A stretch of 64,000 bases of DNA from Flavobacteriales bacterium (GTDB lineage: Bacteria; Bacteroidota; Bacteroidia; Flavobacteriales_F; PHOS-HE28): contig JAMLHB010000001.1 of NCBI GenBank assembly GCA_023957375.1, forward strand, positions 310,001 through 374,000, read 5' to 3'. The notes below the pieces were generated by a model. That model was not told where the DNA came from. It made no database searches and was given only the letters and a program-made list of their open reading frames with translations. Below, in pieces: positions 51,243 through 59,719 of this stretch (positions are counted from its first letter, which is position 1; each line of letters begins with the position of its first letter). Made by a program: the position numbers and the translations under genes.

Positions 51243-52430
51243 TCAGATCTCCCGTGCCAGTTCTTGGGGAAATTCCGCGTTGTAGATCTCTTCATAGCGG
51301 CCAGGCCCCAGATCGTGCAGGAACTGGTGCATGGCCCCGGACACTGCCGCGCGCAAGTCGTGCTGATCCGCCGTGAACGCCAAACGCACCGGTGCTTCCA
51401 GTTGCGCCCGTGTAGGTTGTTCCACCCACCCACCGTGTACTACGAATTGCCCGCTGTTCCGGTAGAACCAGTCGTCCTCAAGGACCAGGTCCGCTCCCTC
51501 ACGGATCAATACGTTAAAGGTGCTTCTCCAGCCATGGATGTTGCGGATATCCATGGAACAATGGGTCCGGTCCTCCCGGAAGTGGACGTAGCGCGTGTGC
51601 AGCACTTCAGCCTTGATCGGGCACGGGTCGTCCCTATCATCCACATCAAGCACGAACTGCTCGTCCCACTCCTCGTCGTAATACCTGCTGGTGCGCATGG
51701 TGGCCACGTTCACCACGGGAAACCGCTCTTCCACGGAATGGATGATGTTGCGGATGGCCTGCAGGAAGCGCACCAGGTTGGCGTGGGCACGGGTGCGGTC
51801 GCCAAGAGTGAGTTCCGCCTGCTTGCCAGGTATGCTGATCTGAGCGGAAAGCGCATCGTCCTCCCCGACCAGGAACTCCATGTTCAATTGGTTGCGGTTC
51901 AACCATTGAAACTTGAACAGGTCGAAGATGCTCACCTGGCGTTGGGGCCCATCCACATATAAGCGCGGTATGTGCGGGGCATCCACCAAACTGGTGAAGC
52001 GGACCATGGCTTCCAAGTGTGCGCGTGCCAGGTCATTGCCTTCAATGGGCACATGGGCATATTCCAGCTCGCTGCAATAGCCGAGCACGTTTTCGACATC
52101 GTACACGAGTGCATGCCTCCACTGGGTTTTGCCGGTGGCGGGCCGCTCCTGCACTTTCATCAGTTCAATGGTGTCCTGTATGGCCTGTGCCTTCACCTTG
52201 GTGGTTTCCCAGTCCATGTGGAACGTGTAGCCTTGTTCCGTCTCGGTAATGGTGTAGGTGATCGGCCCGGGCTTGTTGGTCCAGTTCATGATGCCCACGG
52301 CATGCAGCAGGAAATTGGTGAGTGCATCCCGGTGGGCCTCCTTCGCCTTCATGTGCGTTACCGCTACGGTGCCCCGGTTGATCTCGCCGTACACATGCCA
52401 GCTCACATCGTTGTAGGTGTAGGAGTTCAT
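51243..52430 (-). CDS. hypothetical protein, unknown function
   Basis: 395 residues, soluble, no signal peptide. It begins MNSYTYNDVSWHVYGEINRG and contains several beta-rich modules: TYTITETEQGYTFHMDWETT, IHSVEERFPVVNVATMRTSR, and a charged central stretch DEEWDEQFVLDVDDRDDPC. A C-terminal helical part (AVSGAMHQFLHDLGPGRYEE) closes it. I do not recognise a domain. It is convergent with the DUF4209-type gene (147 bp apart) and its start faces the 3' end of the T9SS cluster. The codon usage looks like the GC-rich core rather than the defence island. Confidence 0.65.
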   Translation of the reverse strand: MNSYTYNDVSWHVYGEINRGTVAVTHMKAKEAHRDALTNFLLHAVGIMNWTNKPGPITYTITETEQGYTFHMDWETTKVKAQAIQDTIELMKVQERPATGKTQWRHALVYDVENVLGYCSELEYAHVPIEGNDLARAHLEAMVRFTSLVDAPHIPRLYVDGPQRQVSIFDLFKFQWLNRNQLNMEFLVGEDDALSAQISIPGKQAELTLGDRTRAHANLVRFLQAIRNIIHSVEERFPVVNVATMRTSRYYDEEWDEQFVLDVDDRDDPCPIKAEVLHTRYVHFREDRTHCSMDIRNIHGWRSTFNVLIREGADLVLEDDWFYRNSGQFVVHGGWVEQPTRAQLEAPVRLAFTADQHDLRAAVSGAMHQFLHDLGPGRYEEIYNAEFPQELAREI

Positions 52431-52560
52431 TGTTGGGTGCCGGATATGGGGCGAAGATGGAAAAAGTCACCGGCACGGCCTTGGGCGAAGTGTGCACTCA
52501 CTTCCGTTGGCCCGGTTCCAGCAGGCTCTCACCCACGTGCCTTCCACGCCGCCGCCGCCA

Positions 52561-54492
52561 TCACTGCACCTGCTCGATCTCGATCCTTCTTTCCTTCGCC
52601 GCCCCCACGCCGTACACCGAGTTGCGCAGGTCGTCCAAGCGGTCGCTGACCCCGCTGTCCGCAGTGCTTTTGCCGAACGGCCGCTTCACCACCGTCAAGG
52701 CGCCGCCGTTGGCAGCCGTGCCGTTCAGGTAGGGCAGGAGTGTGCCGCCCGACCAACGTTCCAGGTAATGTACCAGGCTCTCGATCCGCCGCAGGGAGAG
52801 GTTCTTGTTGTAGTCGCTCTTGGCCAGCGGACTGGCGTAGCCGCGCACCTGGAGGGTGATCTGCTGCCCTTCGGCCAGCGCTTGTTCCAACAGGCTTATG
52901 AAATCGTTCAGCAGGTTGAAATTGCTTTCCACCTGCTGGGTGAAGAATGCATCAAAGGCGGTGGTGTCGCCACGCTTCGCATGCCAGGCCGAGTCGTATT
53001 CCGCGCGTTTGGCGGCATAGCTCCGGTAGGTCTGCGCGTAGTCCAACGTGGTGGTGGTGTCCCAGCTGCGCGGGTTCGGCTCGTCGTTGTGGAAGTACAG
53101 GCGGATCGGCAGTTTTTCACGCAGCGAGGTGAGCCGCTTCTCCTGCCGGACGCGCACTTCCGCCGTGTCGGGTTTGGGCGCTTCCACCACGGAGGCGTGC
53201 GGGTAGCTGAAGCCGTACAGGTCGTTGCAGCAGGTTTCACCCTTTTCGGCGAAGGACCCCGCGCGGTTGCTGGTGAACCAGCCGGTGCCGGCGGTTTCGT
53301 TCACCGCTGGGTACAGGTCGTTTGCTTCACTGTTGAACGGCACGCCCAGGTTGGTCGGCGTACCGGCGGAGGCATGGCCCAGCAGGCTCTTGAACAGGTC
53401 ATAGCCGCCCATGCCCGGCAGGAAATCGGAGCTGAAGTAGAGCATGCCCTTGGGGCCATCGAGGAAGGGCGTGACCTCATTGCCCGGGGTGTTCACCGGC
53501 GGGCCCAAGGGTTTGGGGGCGATCAATTCCTTGCCGACCAAGGTGCCCCACCAGATGTCCATGCCGCCCTGGCCGCCGGGCAGGTTGCTGGCGAAGAAGA
53601 GCATGTCGGTGCCCTCGAAGTTGGCCACCATCGGCTGGGTGGTGGTAAAGCCCGGCCTGCGCAGCACCACGCTGCCGGTATCAGCAGGGTTGTGCAGGTC
53701 CACGGCGCGGATGCTGAATTCGCCCGGTGCTTCTTCCCGGGAGAAGTAGAACCACTTCCCATCCGTGCTCCACGTGCCGTTGGCGTTGCTGCGCCCGTTG
53801 TTCACGTTGGCGGGCAGCGCAGCGGGTTCGGACCATTTGCCGCCTTGCTCCGTTGCCTTGAAGATCCGCGCGTGGTAGTTGGTTGTGTCCTTCACTTCGC
53901 CGTCCGCGTTCACTTCCCCGCGCAGCGAAGTGAAGTACAGCGCGCTGTCCGGCCCGGTGCGCCCGCCGAACTCGCTGCTGAAGCTGTTCACCGGCATGGG
54001 CAGGTGCTCGATGGTCACGAAGCGGTCCGGATCGGCGGCCATTGCCTTGGCCAGCTTGCATCCATCCATGCCGTTGTCCGCGCGCTGCGAGGTGAAGCCC
54101 TTCTTGTCGCGTTCACGCTGTTTGGCCTTGGCCCAGGTCTTCGCGGCCTCGTCATATTCCCCGGTGCTCATCTGCATTTCGGCCAACCAGCGCAAGGCTT
54201 CCGGGTGTTTTCGTGCATGGTCCTTCTTCTGCACTTTGTCGTAAAAGAGCGCCGCCTCGCCGTATTGGTTGCTCAGGCGGCAGGCTTCGGCGTATTTCCA
54301 TTGCAGCTCCATCAGGCCGGGCGTTTTGCCCAAGGCTTCCCCGTAGTAGCGCGAGGCCCCGTAATGCTCGCCGAGCGCCATGGCATTGTCGCCCCAGGCG
54401 GTGAACTGCTCGGCGCTTTGTGCAAGCACAATGTGTGCGGCCATGGCGAACAGCGCGGCAACCAGTAGGCGTATGGGGCGGTGGCCGTGCAT
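52561..54492 (-). CDS. OmpA-family protein with TPR and PD40 repeats (T9SS-associated)
   Basis: 643 residues. Signal peptide ending IVLAQ; TPR-like region (about 25-130: FTAWGDNAMALGEHYGASRYY, AACRLSNQYGEAALFYDKVQ); PD40/WD40-like beta-propeller blades (SALYFTSLRGEVN, GKWFYFSREEAPGEFSIR, GMLYFSSDFLPGMGGYDLFK); then a C-terminal OmpA domain (ITLQVRGYASPLAKSDYNKN, RRIESLVHYLER). Such proteins sit in the periplasm bound to peptidoglycan and in T9SS clusters partner PorP/SprF. It starts within the stop of the PorP-like gene (TGATG), so the pair is coupled. A partial duplicate of its 3' end lies at 42908-43195. Confidence 0.9.
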   Translation of the reverse strand: MHGHRPIRLLVAALFAMAAHIVLAQSAEQFTAWGDNAMALGEHYGASRYYGEALGKTPGLMELQWKYAEACRLSNQYGEAALFYDKVQKKDHARKHPEALRWLAEMQMSTGEYDEAAKTWAKAKQRERDKKGFTSQRADNGMDGCKLAKAMAADPDRFVTIEHLPMPVNSFSSEFGGRTGPDSALYFTSLRGEVNADGEVKDTTNYHARIFKATEQGGKWSEPAALPANVNNGRSNANGTWSTDGKWFYFSREEAPGEFSIRAVDLHNPADTGSVVLRRPGFTTTQPMVANFEGTDMLFFASNLPGGQGGMDIWWGTLVGKELIAPKPLGPPVNTPGNEVTPFLDGPKGMLYFSSDFLPGMGGYDLFKSLLGHASAGTPTNLGVPFNSEANDLYPAVNETAGTGWFTSNRAGSFAEKGETCCNDLYGFSYPHASVVEAPKPDTAEVRVRQEKRLTSLREKLPIRLYFHNDEPNPRSWDTTTTLDYAQTYRSYAAKRAEYDSAWHAKRGDTTAFDAFFTQQVESNFNLLNDFISLLEQALAEGQQITLQVRGYASPLAKSDYNKNLSLRRIESLVHYLERWSGGTLLPYLNGTAANGGALTVVKRPFGKSTADSGVSDRLDDLRNSVYGVGAAKERRIEIEQVQ

Positions 54493-55559
54493 CACATTTG
54501 GTCAGGGCAGGCCTTGTATCGCACCGGCACGGGCGGCCGCTTGCGGAACACGCGGATGGCGGTGATCTCGAATCCGCCCCGGTTGCGGCTGGCGGGTTCC
54601 AGGCGGCTCAGGTTGATGTCGTAGCTCAGGCCGAAGGTCCAGTCGTCGTGTTCCAGCCCCGCGTAGAGGTAGCCCGCGTCCTTAGCGCGCATGTACAGGC
54701 CGGCCTGCACGGTGCGCACCAGGTTCCAGCGGTCCAGCAGGATGTAGCGCACGGTGCCGCCGATGTCGAACTCGCGGAACTTGCCTTGGGCCTGCCATTG
54801 CAGCCGGGGCAGCACGTCCAGCTTTTCGCTCACGGGGAATTGCGCACCAGCGTGGATAAGCGTGCGGGTGTCCAGTGGGGAGGGTGCGGCATCGAAGAGC
54901 GAAACATCGGGCGTGGAGAGGTTGAAAAAGGCCAGGCCTGCGGTGAATTGCCGCCGCTTCTCCGGGGTGTAGTTGTAGGCCAGCCCGGCGTGCAGGTCCA
55001 TGCGCGACCGGGCGCTCCGCGTGAACTGCTCCGCGTTGCCCAAGGAGGGATCGTAGCTGAAGCCGTTGTATTGGGCATCGAAGCGAAGGGCATTGTAGTT
55101 GATGGACACGTTGGTGTAGCCGGCCTGCATGCCCATGGTGAGCGCATGTGCCGTGGCGAAGTGCTGCGTCCAGCTCAGGCCGAGGTCCGCATGGAAGGTG
55201 TTGAGCCGCGAGGTGCCGGCCTTGTCGTTGTAGATCCAGGCGCCCAGTCCCAGCCCGTTCACACCGGCCAGGTTGGCCGCATCACCGCCAATGCCGAAGG
55301 TGTTGTAGGGGATGGTGACACTGCGCCACTGCTGGCGGAAGATCGCGCCCATGCGGTAGTCGCCTTCGAAGGTTCCGATGTTCGCGGGGCTTTGTGCATA
55401 GGGCGCGTTGAAGAACTGGGAGAAGTGGATGTCCTGTGCGGAAAGTCGCAGTGAAAAAGTAAAGAAGAGAAGAAGCGCGATGGTGAAGGAGGAATGCCGG
55501 ACCAGCAATTCGCCTGGCTGGGCGCCACGCACTTCAACCGGCCGCATTCCTTGCCTCAT
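54492..55559 (-). CDS. PorP/SprF-family type IX secretion outer-membrane protein
   Basis: 355-residue outer-membrane beta-barrel. The mature protein starts just after LRLSAQ with the family hallmark DIHFSQFFNAPYAQSPANIG, followed by RMGAIFRQQWRSVTIPYNTF, LGLGAWIYNDKAGTSRLNTF and the barrel ending in YAGLEHDDWTFGLSYDINLSRL. SprF-type members are needed to secrete the substrate encoded next to them. Start at the ATG 55557-55559, which overlaps the upstream stop in an ATGA; a second ATG four codons later is possible. It lies between its presumed substrate (upstream) and an OmpA/PD40 partner (downstream). Confidence 0.93.
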   Translation of the reverse strand: MRQGMRPVEVRGAQPGELLVRHSSFTIALLLFFTFSLRLSAQDIHFSQFFNAPYAQSPANIGTFEGDYRMGAIFRQQWRSVTIPYNTFGIGGDAANLAGVNGLGLGAWIYNDKAGTSRLNTFHADLGLSWTQHFATAHALTMGMQAGYTNVSINYNALRFDAQYNGFSYDPSLGNAEQFTRSARSRMDLHAGLAYNYTPEKRRQFTAGLAFFNLSTPDVSLFDAAPSPLDTRTLIHAGAQFPVSEKLDVLPRLQWQAQGKFREFDIGGTVRYILLDRWNLVRTVQAGLYMRAKDAGYLYAGLEHDDWTFGLSYDINLSRLEPASRNRGGFEITAIRVFRKRPPVPVRYKACPDQM

Positions 55560-58500
55560 CGGATCACGGTGACGTTGCCCTTGTGGAAGTAGTCCTGCCC
55601 GTCCGTGCAGCGCACGGTAAGCCAGTACACGTAAACGGCGGGATCCACCGGTTTGCCTTTGTAGCTGCCGTCCCAACCCTCAGCCTGGTCTTCGGTGGCA
55701 AAGACCACTTCGCCCCAGCGGTCAAAGACCTTCAATTCCATGGAGGCCACGTTGCGCCCGCGCACAAAAAGCAGATCGTTGTTGCCGTCGCCATTGGGGG
55801 TGAAGGCGTCCGGCACGAAGATGTCGGGCTCGGCGCACACGAGCTCATGCACCACCACGGTCACCGAATCCATGCTGGAGCAGACGCCGTCGCTCACCGT
55901 TACGATGAAGGTGGTGGTTTCATTCACCGTGGCCGTGGGCGCGGCCATGGTGGCGTCGCTCACGGCGCCTGCCGGTTGCCAGGAGTAGGTCACCCCCGTG
56001 GAAGGCGTGGCGGACAAATGCACCACCGTGCCCGGCAATACCACGGATTGGTCCACGCTGGCGGTAACGCTGCTGCCGTTCATCAGGCCCACGTTCACCA
56101 AGGTGCTGTCGGTCCAGGTGCAGCCGCTTGGCGTGGTCACCGTGGCGGTGAACCAGGTGGCCGTGGACGGCGCCACCGTGGCTTGGGCGGTGCCCTGGCC
56201 GGCCAGGATCCCGATCGCGGGGGACCACAGGATCGTGGAGCCGGGGTCGAGGTTGTTCAGGGAGATCACGGCCGTGTCATCCGCACAAATGGACACCTCC
56301 GGAGAGATGGTGGCCTGGGCGAGCTGGGTGGTCACCGTAACCTGCCCGCTTGCGGTGCAACTTCCATTCCAGGAGGCTTGCACGTAATAGGTGCCTGGTG
56401 CCACGGGCGCCAGTACCGCGGTGCTGTCCGCCGGACCGGTGTTCAGCGTGTCGGTGAATTGGGGAGTTGTGGACCATGTCCAGGTGTTGGCCGTTCCATC
56501 GGCATCGGCCACTAAGACCAGGCTGTCTGCCGGGCCGCAAATGTTGATCGGCTGCAAGGTCTGCAGCTGGGGAGCGGCGGCCAAGACCTCCACCTGGATG
56601 CTGGCGGTGTCGGCGTGGTTGCACGCACCGGGGTCGGTGGCGATGAGCTGCACGGTGTACAGGCCTGGTGCGGCATAGGTGTGCGTGGGGGCCTGTGCGG
56701 TGGAGGTGGCGCCGTCGCCAAAATCCCATTGCCAAGTGGCACCCAGGTGGCTGTGGTTGCCGAAGACCACCGGTGCCCCGGCACACAGTGGGGGCGGTGC
56801 CGCCAGCCCGGCGACCACCACGGGGGCGTCGAAATCGAACTTGAACACGCCGAGGTTGCAGTTGAAGGAGTTGTTGGTGCTGCTCCACGCATTGGGTGTG
56901 CTGGGGAAATCATCATGGCTTCCGCAGCCGGCGCACACCGCCCCATACACGCGGCCACGCCGATCGAAGCGGCTGGTGCCGCCGTCCACATGCTCCAAGC
57001 TTTGCGCGCCACCGAAATAGGTGGCATAGGCCAGGCCCGTCATGTTGATGTCGTATATGGCCAAGTAGAAGTCGTTGCCATCGGTGGTGGCTTGGAAGGC
57101 ATCGGACGTGACGGGCAGCCCGTTGGTGGTGAGCGTGCCCATGACCGCGCTGCCCCAGCCACTGATGTAGATCTTGTCGCAGTAATCCACCAGAAAAGCC
57201 GTGGGCGAGATGTTGGGCACCCCGATGCCCGCACCCGAGGTGGCGCCGGTGCGGCTGCTCCAGATGGTGGAGGAGAGGTTGGGGGAGAGCTTGGCCAGCA
57301 ACTGGCCTCCGGTGCTTTGGAAGTAGGTGGCCCCGGAGATCAGCGCACCTGCCGGGGCGGATGTTTGCCCGAAGAGGTACACGTTGTCCGCCTGGTCCAA
57401 TCCCACGAAGTAGAACTGGTCGTAGGCCGCGCTTCCGTAATAGGTGGAAGCCAGCAGCGTGCTGCCGTTGGGGTTGAACTTGGCGGCGAAGCCGTCCGCA
57501 GGTCCGCCGGGGGCGCTGCCCATCACGCTGCCGGGCGTTACGGGCAGGTTCATGGAGGTGGTGCCGCCCGCGATGATGATGTTGCCCGCAGCATCGAGCT
57601 CCAGGGAGTATGCCGCATCGGCCATGGTGCCGCCGAAGTAGGTGCCCCAGTTCATGGCCGTGAGCGCGGGGTTCATCTCGAAGAGCACCGCGTCATGGCT
57701 CCCACCGGTGAAGTAGGTGCGGTAGGCACCGGGCGTTGCGGGAAAGTCGCTGCTTTGGGTGCAACTGGCCACCAGGATGTTGCCAGCTGGGGTCAGTTCC
57801 ACTTCGCCGCGCATGTCGTCGGCGTAGTTGAAGTGCAATCCCGTGGCGTTGTTGATGCCGTCGTTGCCGCTACCCCCAACGTAGGTGCTGGCCAACAGTT
57901 GGCCACCATCGGCGCTCAAACGGGATAAAACCATGTCCGTGCCCAGCGGATAGCGCGTGCCAATGCCTTGCGGGGTGAAGGTGGTGCCCCCGGCAAAGGC
58001 GCTTTGGAAAGCGGATGGGGTGGTGGGGAAGTTGGGTGAACCGGTGGTGCCCAGCACGATCAGCTCGTCCGCATCATTCACGATCAGGCTGTGCGGCAGG
58101 TCATCGCCGCTGCCGCCCAAGTAGGTGCTCCAGATCAGGAAGCTCCCCGTGGTGTCCCATTTGGTCAGTGCGATGTCCGTACCCACGTTCTGGTTGCCGG
58201 TGCCCCCGTTCCAAGTCACGTCGTATGCGCCCGTGGTGATGGGGTAGCCTTGGCCGAAGGCACTGCTGCCCGAGTACAGGAAACCCCGGCTGTCGAAGGA
58301 TGCAGTGTACCCGAAGTTGTCAGCTGTGGAACCCGAGTAGCTGCTAAAGGAAAGAGCGGGGTCGATCACCAGTTCATGGGCGGCATCGTAGGTGCCCAGC
58401 TGGAAGGACACGTTGTTGCCCTTCAATGTGTACCGGCATTCCACCCGGTGTTGCACGCCATTGATCAGTTGGTAGGCCAAGGGCACTTCGTCGATCATAT

Positions 58501-59083
58501 CGCCCAAACGGGTTTCCACGATCAAGCGTCCGTCCTGCATGTGCATGCCGTCGGCTCCCTCGTAGGTGAAGTGCACCTGCCGGGGATCCACCCCGGGAGC
58601 CACCACCAGGTCGTACTTCAGCACCTCGCCCCCTTGGCGCAGCCGCAGGTCAATGCCCGGGTACAGGCCATGCTGCACCACGGCGGAAAAGGCGTGGGCA
58701 TTCGAGGCCCACCGGCCCGGATCGTTGCCGATGATGTAGTTGTAACGGCCCCGCTGCACACCGATGCCTTCACTGTGCACGGACTGGCTGGCACCGATGA
58801 ACCGTAGCCGCAATGCATGGTGACGGATGGTGCGCGGAGCGTCCGGATCGTAGCCCCCGCCGCTGCCCGCATGCAGCTTTGCGATGGCCCCGGCATCAAA
58901 GCGGTCGATCAGGACCGAACCCCGCTCGCACCAAATGGAGGCCTCCGGGACTTCAGCCCGGAATACAACTTCGCTGGGCCACTGGCCACGATTTTCGATG
59001 AAGCGAAGCACCGGCTGTGCCTGCATGCCGCCCACGGCTGCCAGCGCAAAAAAAAAGGGTGCGAACGACCGAAGAACCGGCAT
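55556..59083 (-). CDS. giant secreted protein with PKD domain and type B T9SS sorting domain
   Basis: 1175 residues. Signal peptide (MPVLRSFAPFFFALAAVGGM, ending MQAQ), then a DUF7948-like N-terminal domain (FIENRGQWPSEVVFRAEVPE), an SBBP-type beta-propeller built of blades such as DIALTKWDTTGSFLIWSTYLG, AFAGGTTFTPQG and DAVLFEMNPALTAMNWGTYF, a PKD domain (WQWDFGDGATSTAQAPTHTY), further Ig-like modules, and a C-terminal gliding-motility CHU_C domain with PDIFVPDAFTPNGDGNNDLL and WDGSYKGKPVDPAVYVYWL. It should cross the outer membrane by T9SS, with the type B tail anchoring or releasing it. Encoded just upstream of the PorP-like gene, with an ATGA overlap, so a single operon. Confidence 0.94.
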   Translation of the reverse strand: MPVLRSFAPFFFALAAVGGMQAQPVLRFIENRGQWPSEVVFRAEVPEASIWCERGSVLIDRFDAGAIAKLHAGSGGGYDPDAPRTIRHHALRLRFIGASQSVHSEGIGVQRGRYNYIIGNDPGRWASNAHAFSAVVQHGLYPGIDLRLRQGGEVLKYDLVVAPGVDPRQVHFTYEGADGMHMQDGRLIVETRLGDMIDEVPLAYQLINGVQHRVECRYTLKGNNVSFQLGTYDAAHELVIDPALSFSSYSGSTADNFGYTASFDSRGFLYSGSSAFGQGYPITTGAYDVTWNGGTGNQNVGTDIALTKWDTTGSFLIWSTYLGGSGDDLPHSLIVNDADELIVLGTTGSPNFPTTPSAFQSAFAGGTTFTPQGIGTRYPLGTDMVLSRLSADGGQLLASTYVGGSGNDGINNATGLHFNYADDMRGEVELTPAGNILVASCTQSSDFPATPGAYRTYFTGGSHDAVLFEMNPALTAMNWGTYFGGTMADAAYSLELDAAGNIIIAGGTTSMNLPVTPGSVMGSAPGGPADGFAAKFNPNGSTLLASTYYGSAAYDQFYFVGLDQADNVYLFGQTSAPAGALISGATYFQSTGGQLLAKLSPNLSSTIWSSRTGATSGAGIGVPNISPTAFLVDYCDKIYISGWGSAVMGTLTTNGLPVTSDAFQATTDGNDFYLAIYDINMTGLAYATYFGGAQSLEHVDGGTSRFDRRGRVYGAVCAGCGSHDDFPSTPNAWSSTNNSFNCNLGVFKFDFDAPVVVAGLAAPPPLCAGAPVVFGNHSHLGATWQWDFGDGATSTAQAPTHTYAAPGLYTVQLIATDPGACNHADTASIQVEVLAAAPQLQTLQPINICGPADSLVLVADADGTANTWTWSTTPQFTDTLNTGPADSTAVLAPVAPGTYYVQASWNGSCTASGQVTVTTQLAQATISPEVSICADDTAVISLNNLDPGSTILWSPAIGILAGQGTAQATVAPSTATWFTATVTTPSGCTWTDSTLVNVGLMNGSSVTASVDQSVVLPGTVVHLSATPSTGVTYSWQPAGAVSDATMAAPTATVNETTTFIVTVSDGVCSSMDSVTVVVHELVCAEPDIFVPDAFTPNGDGNNDLLFVRGRNVASMELKVFDRWGEVVFATEDQAEGWDGSYKGKPVDPAVYVYWLTVRCTDGQDYFHKGNVTVIR

Positions 59084-59174
59084 CTGGATGCACCAAAGTA
59101 ATCACCTCCATGCGATCCAGGGGCACCATCCGGGTTTTTGGCCCTGCGTTGGCACGGGCCCGGCGCGGAAAGCT

Positions 59175-59555
59175 TCAATCTTCACCGCCCGGGTACCGAT
59201 CGTTTTTATCCTTTTCACCCGGCGGCTCAGGCAGGTGGGGGATGGAATAATAACGGTCCAGCTGGTCGCGAAGGATACGGAACCGCCAAACGCCTACCAC
59301 CAACGACAGCATGCAGATCAACAGGGAAAGGTAGCCCGCATATTGCAGGTTGCCGAAGCCCTCCACCTGCACCAGTGCGATGCCCCCCACCAACAGGTAC
59401 AGTGAGGAGCGGATGTAGCTCAGCAACGTCCGCTCGTTGGACAACCGGGTGCGTTCCAGGGCCAGGTGGTCCCGCAGGATCAAGGGGTCCCGGTTGTGGA
59501 ACGGTGGCCGGTGCAGGCGGAGCTTCCGCTGAAGCCGGTACAGGCGCGTGTTCAT
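59175..59555 (-). CDS. DUF202-family small membrane protein (YidH-like)
   Basis: 126 residues. A basic, non-membrane N-terminus (MNTRLYRLQRKLRLHRPPF) is followed by LALERTRLSNERTLLSYIRS, the DUF202 signature, and two predicted membrane helices (SLYLLVGGIALVQVEGF and YAGYLSLLICMLSLVVGVW). Tail is polar and acidic. YidH/DUF202 proteins are inner-membrane proteins of unknown function. The ATG at 59553-59555 is used; an extension of 23 codons upstream is not conserved-looking. Separated by about 90 bp from the large T9SS substrate gene. Confidence 0.85.
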   Translation of the reverse strand: MNTRLYRLQRKLRLHRPPFHNRDPLILRDHLALERTRLSNERTLLSYIRSSLYLLVGGIALVQVEGFGNLQYAGYLSLLICMLSLVVGVWRFRILRDQLDRYYSIPHLPEPPGEKDKNDRYPGGED

Positions 59556-59719
59556 GCCGTGAAGGTAAGCGGCCGGTGCGGCGATAACCATGGGCGGGCA
59601 TGCAGGGGGCCAAGCCGTGCCCATGGGGAAGTTGGCTTGCCGCTACTTCCAAAGCATGGGGAATTGGTAAACTTGTCCTCTCTCCACTAGCCCGGGCGAC
59701 CTGCCCTGGACGTAATCCC

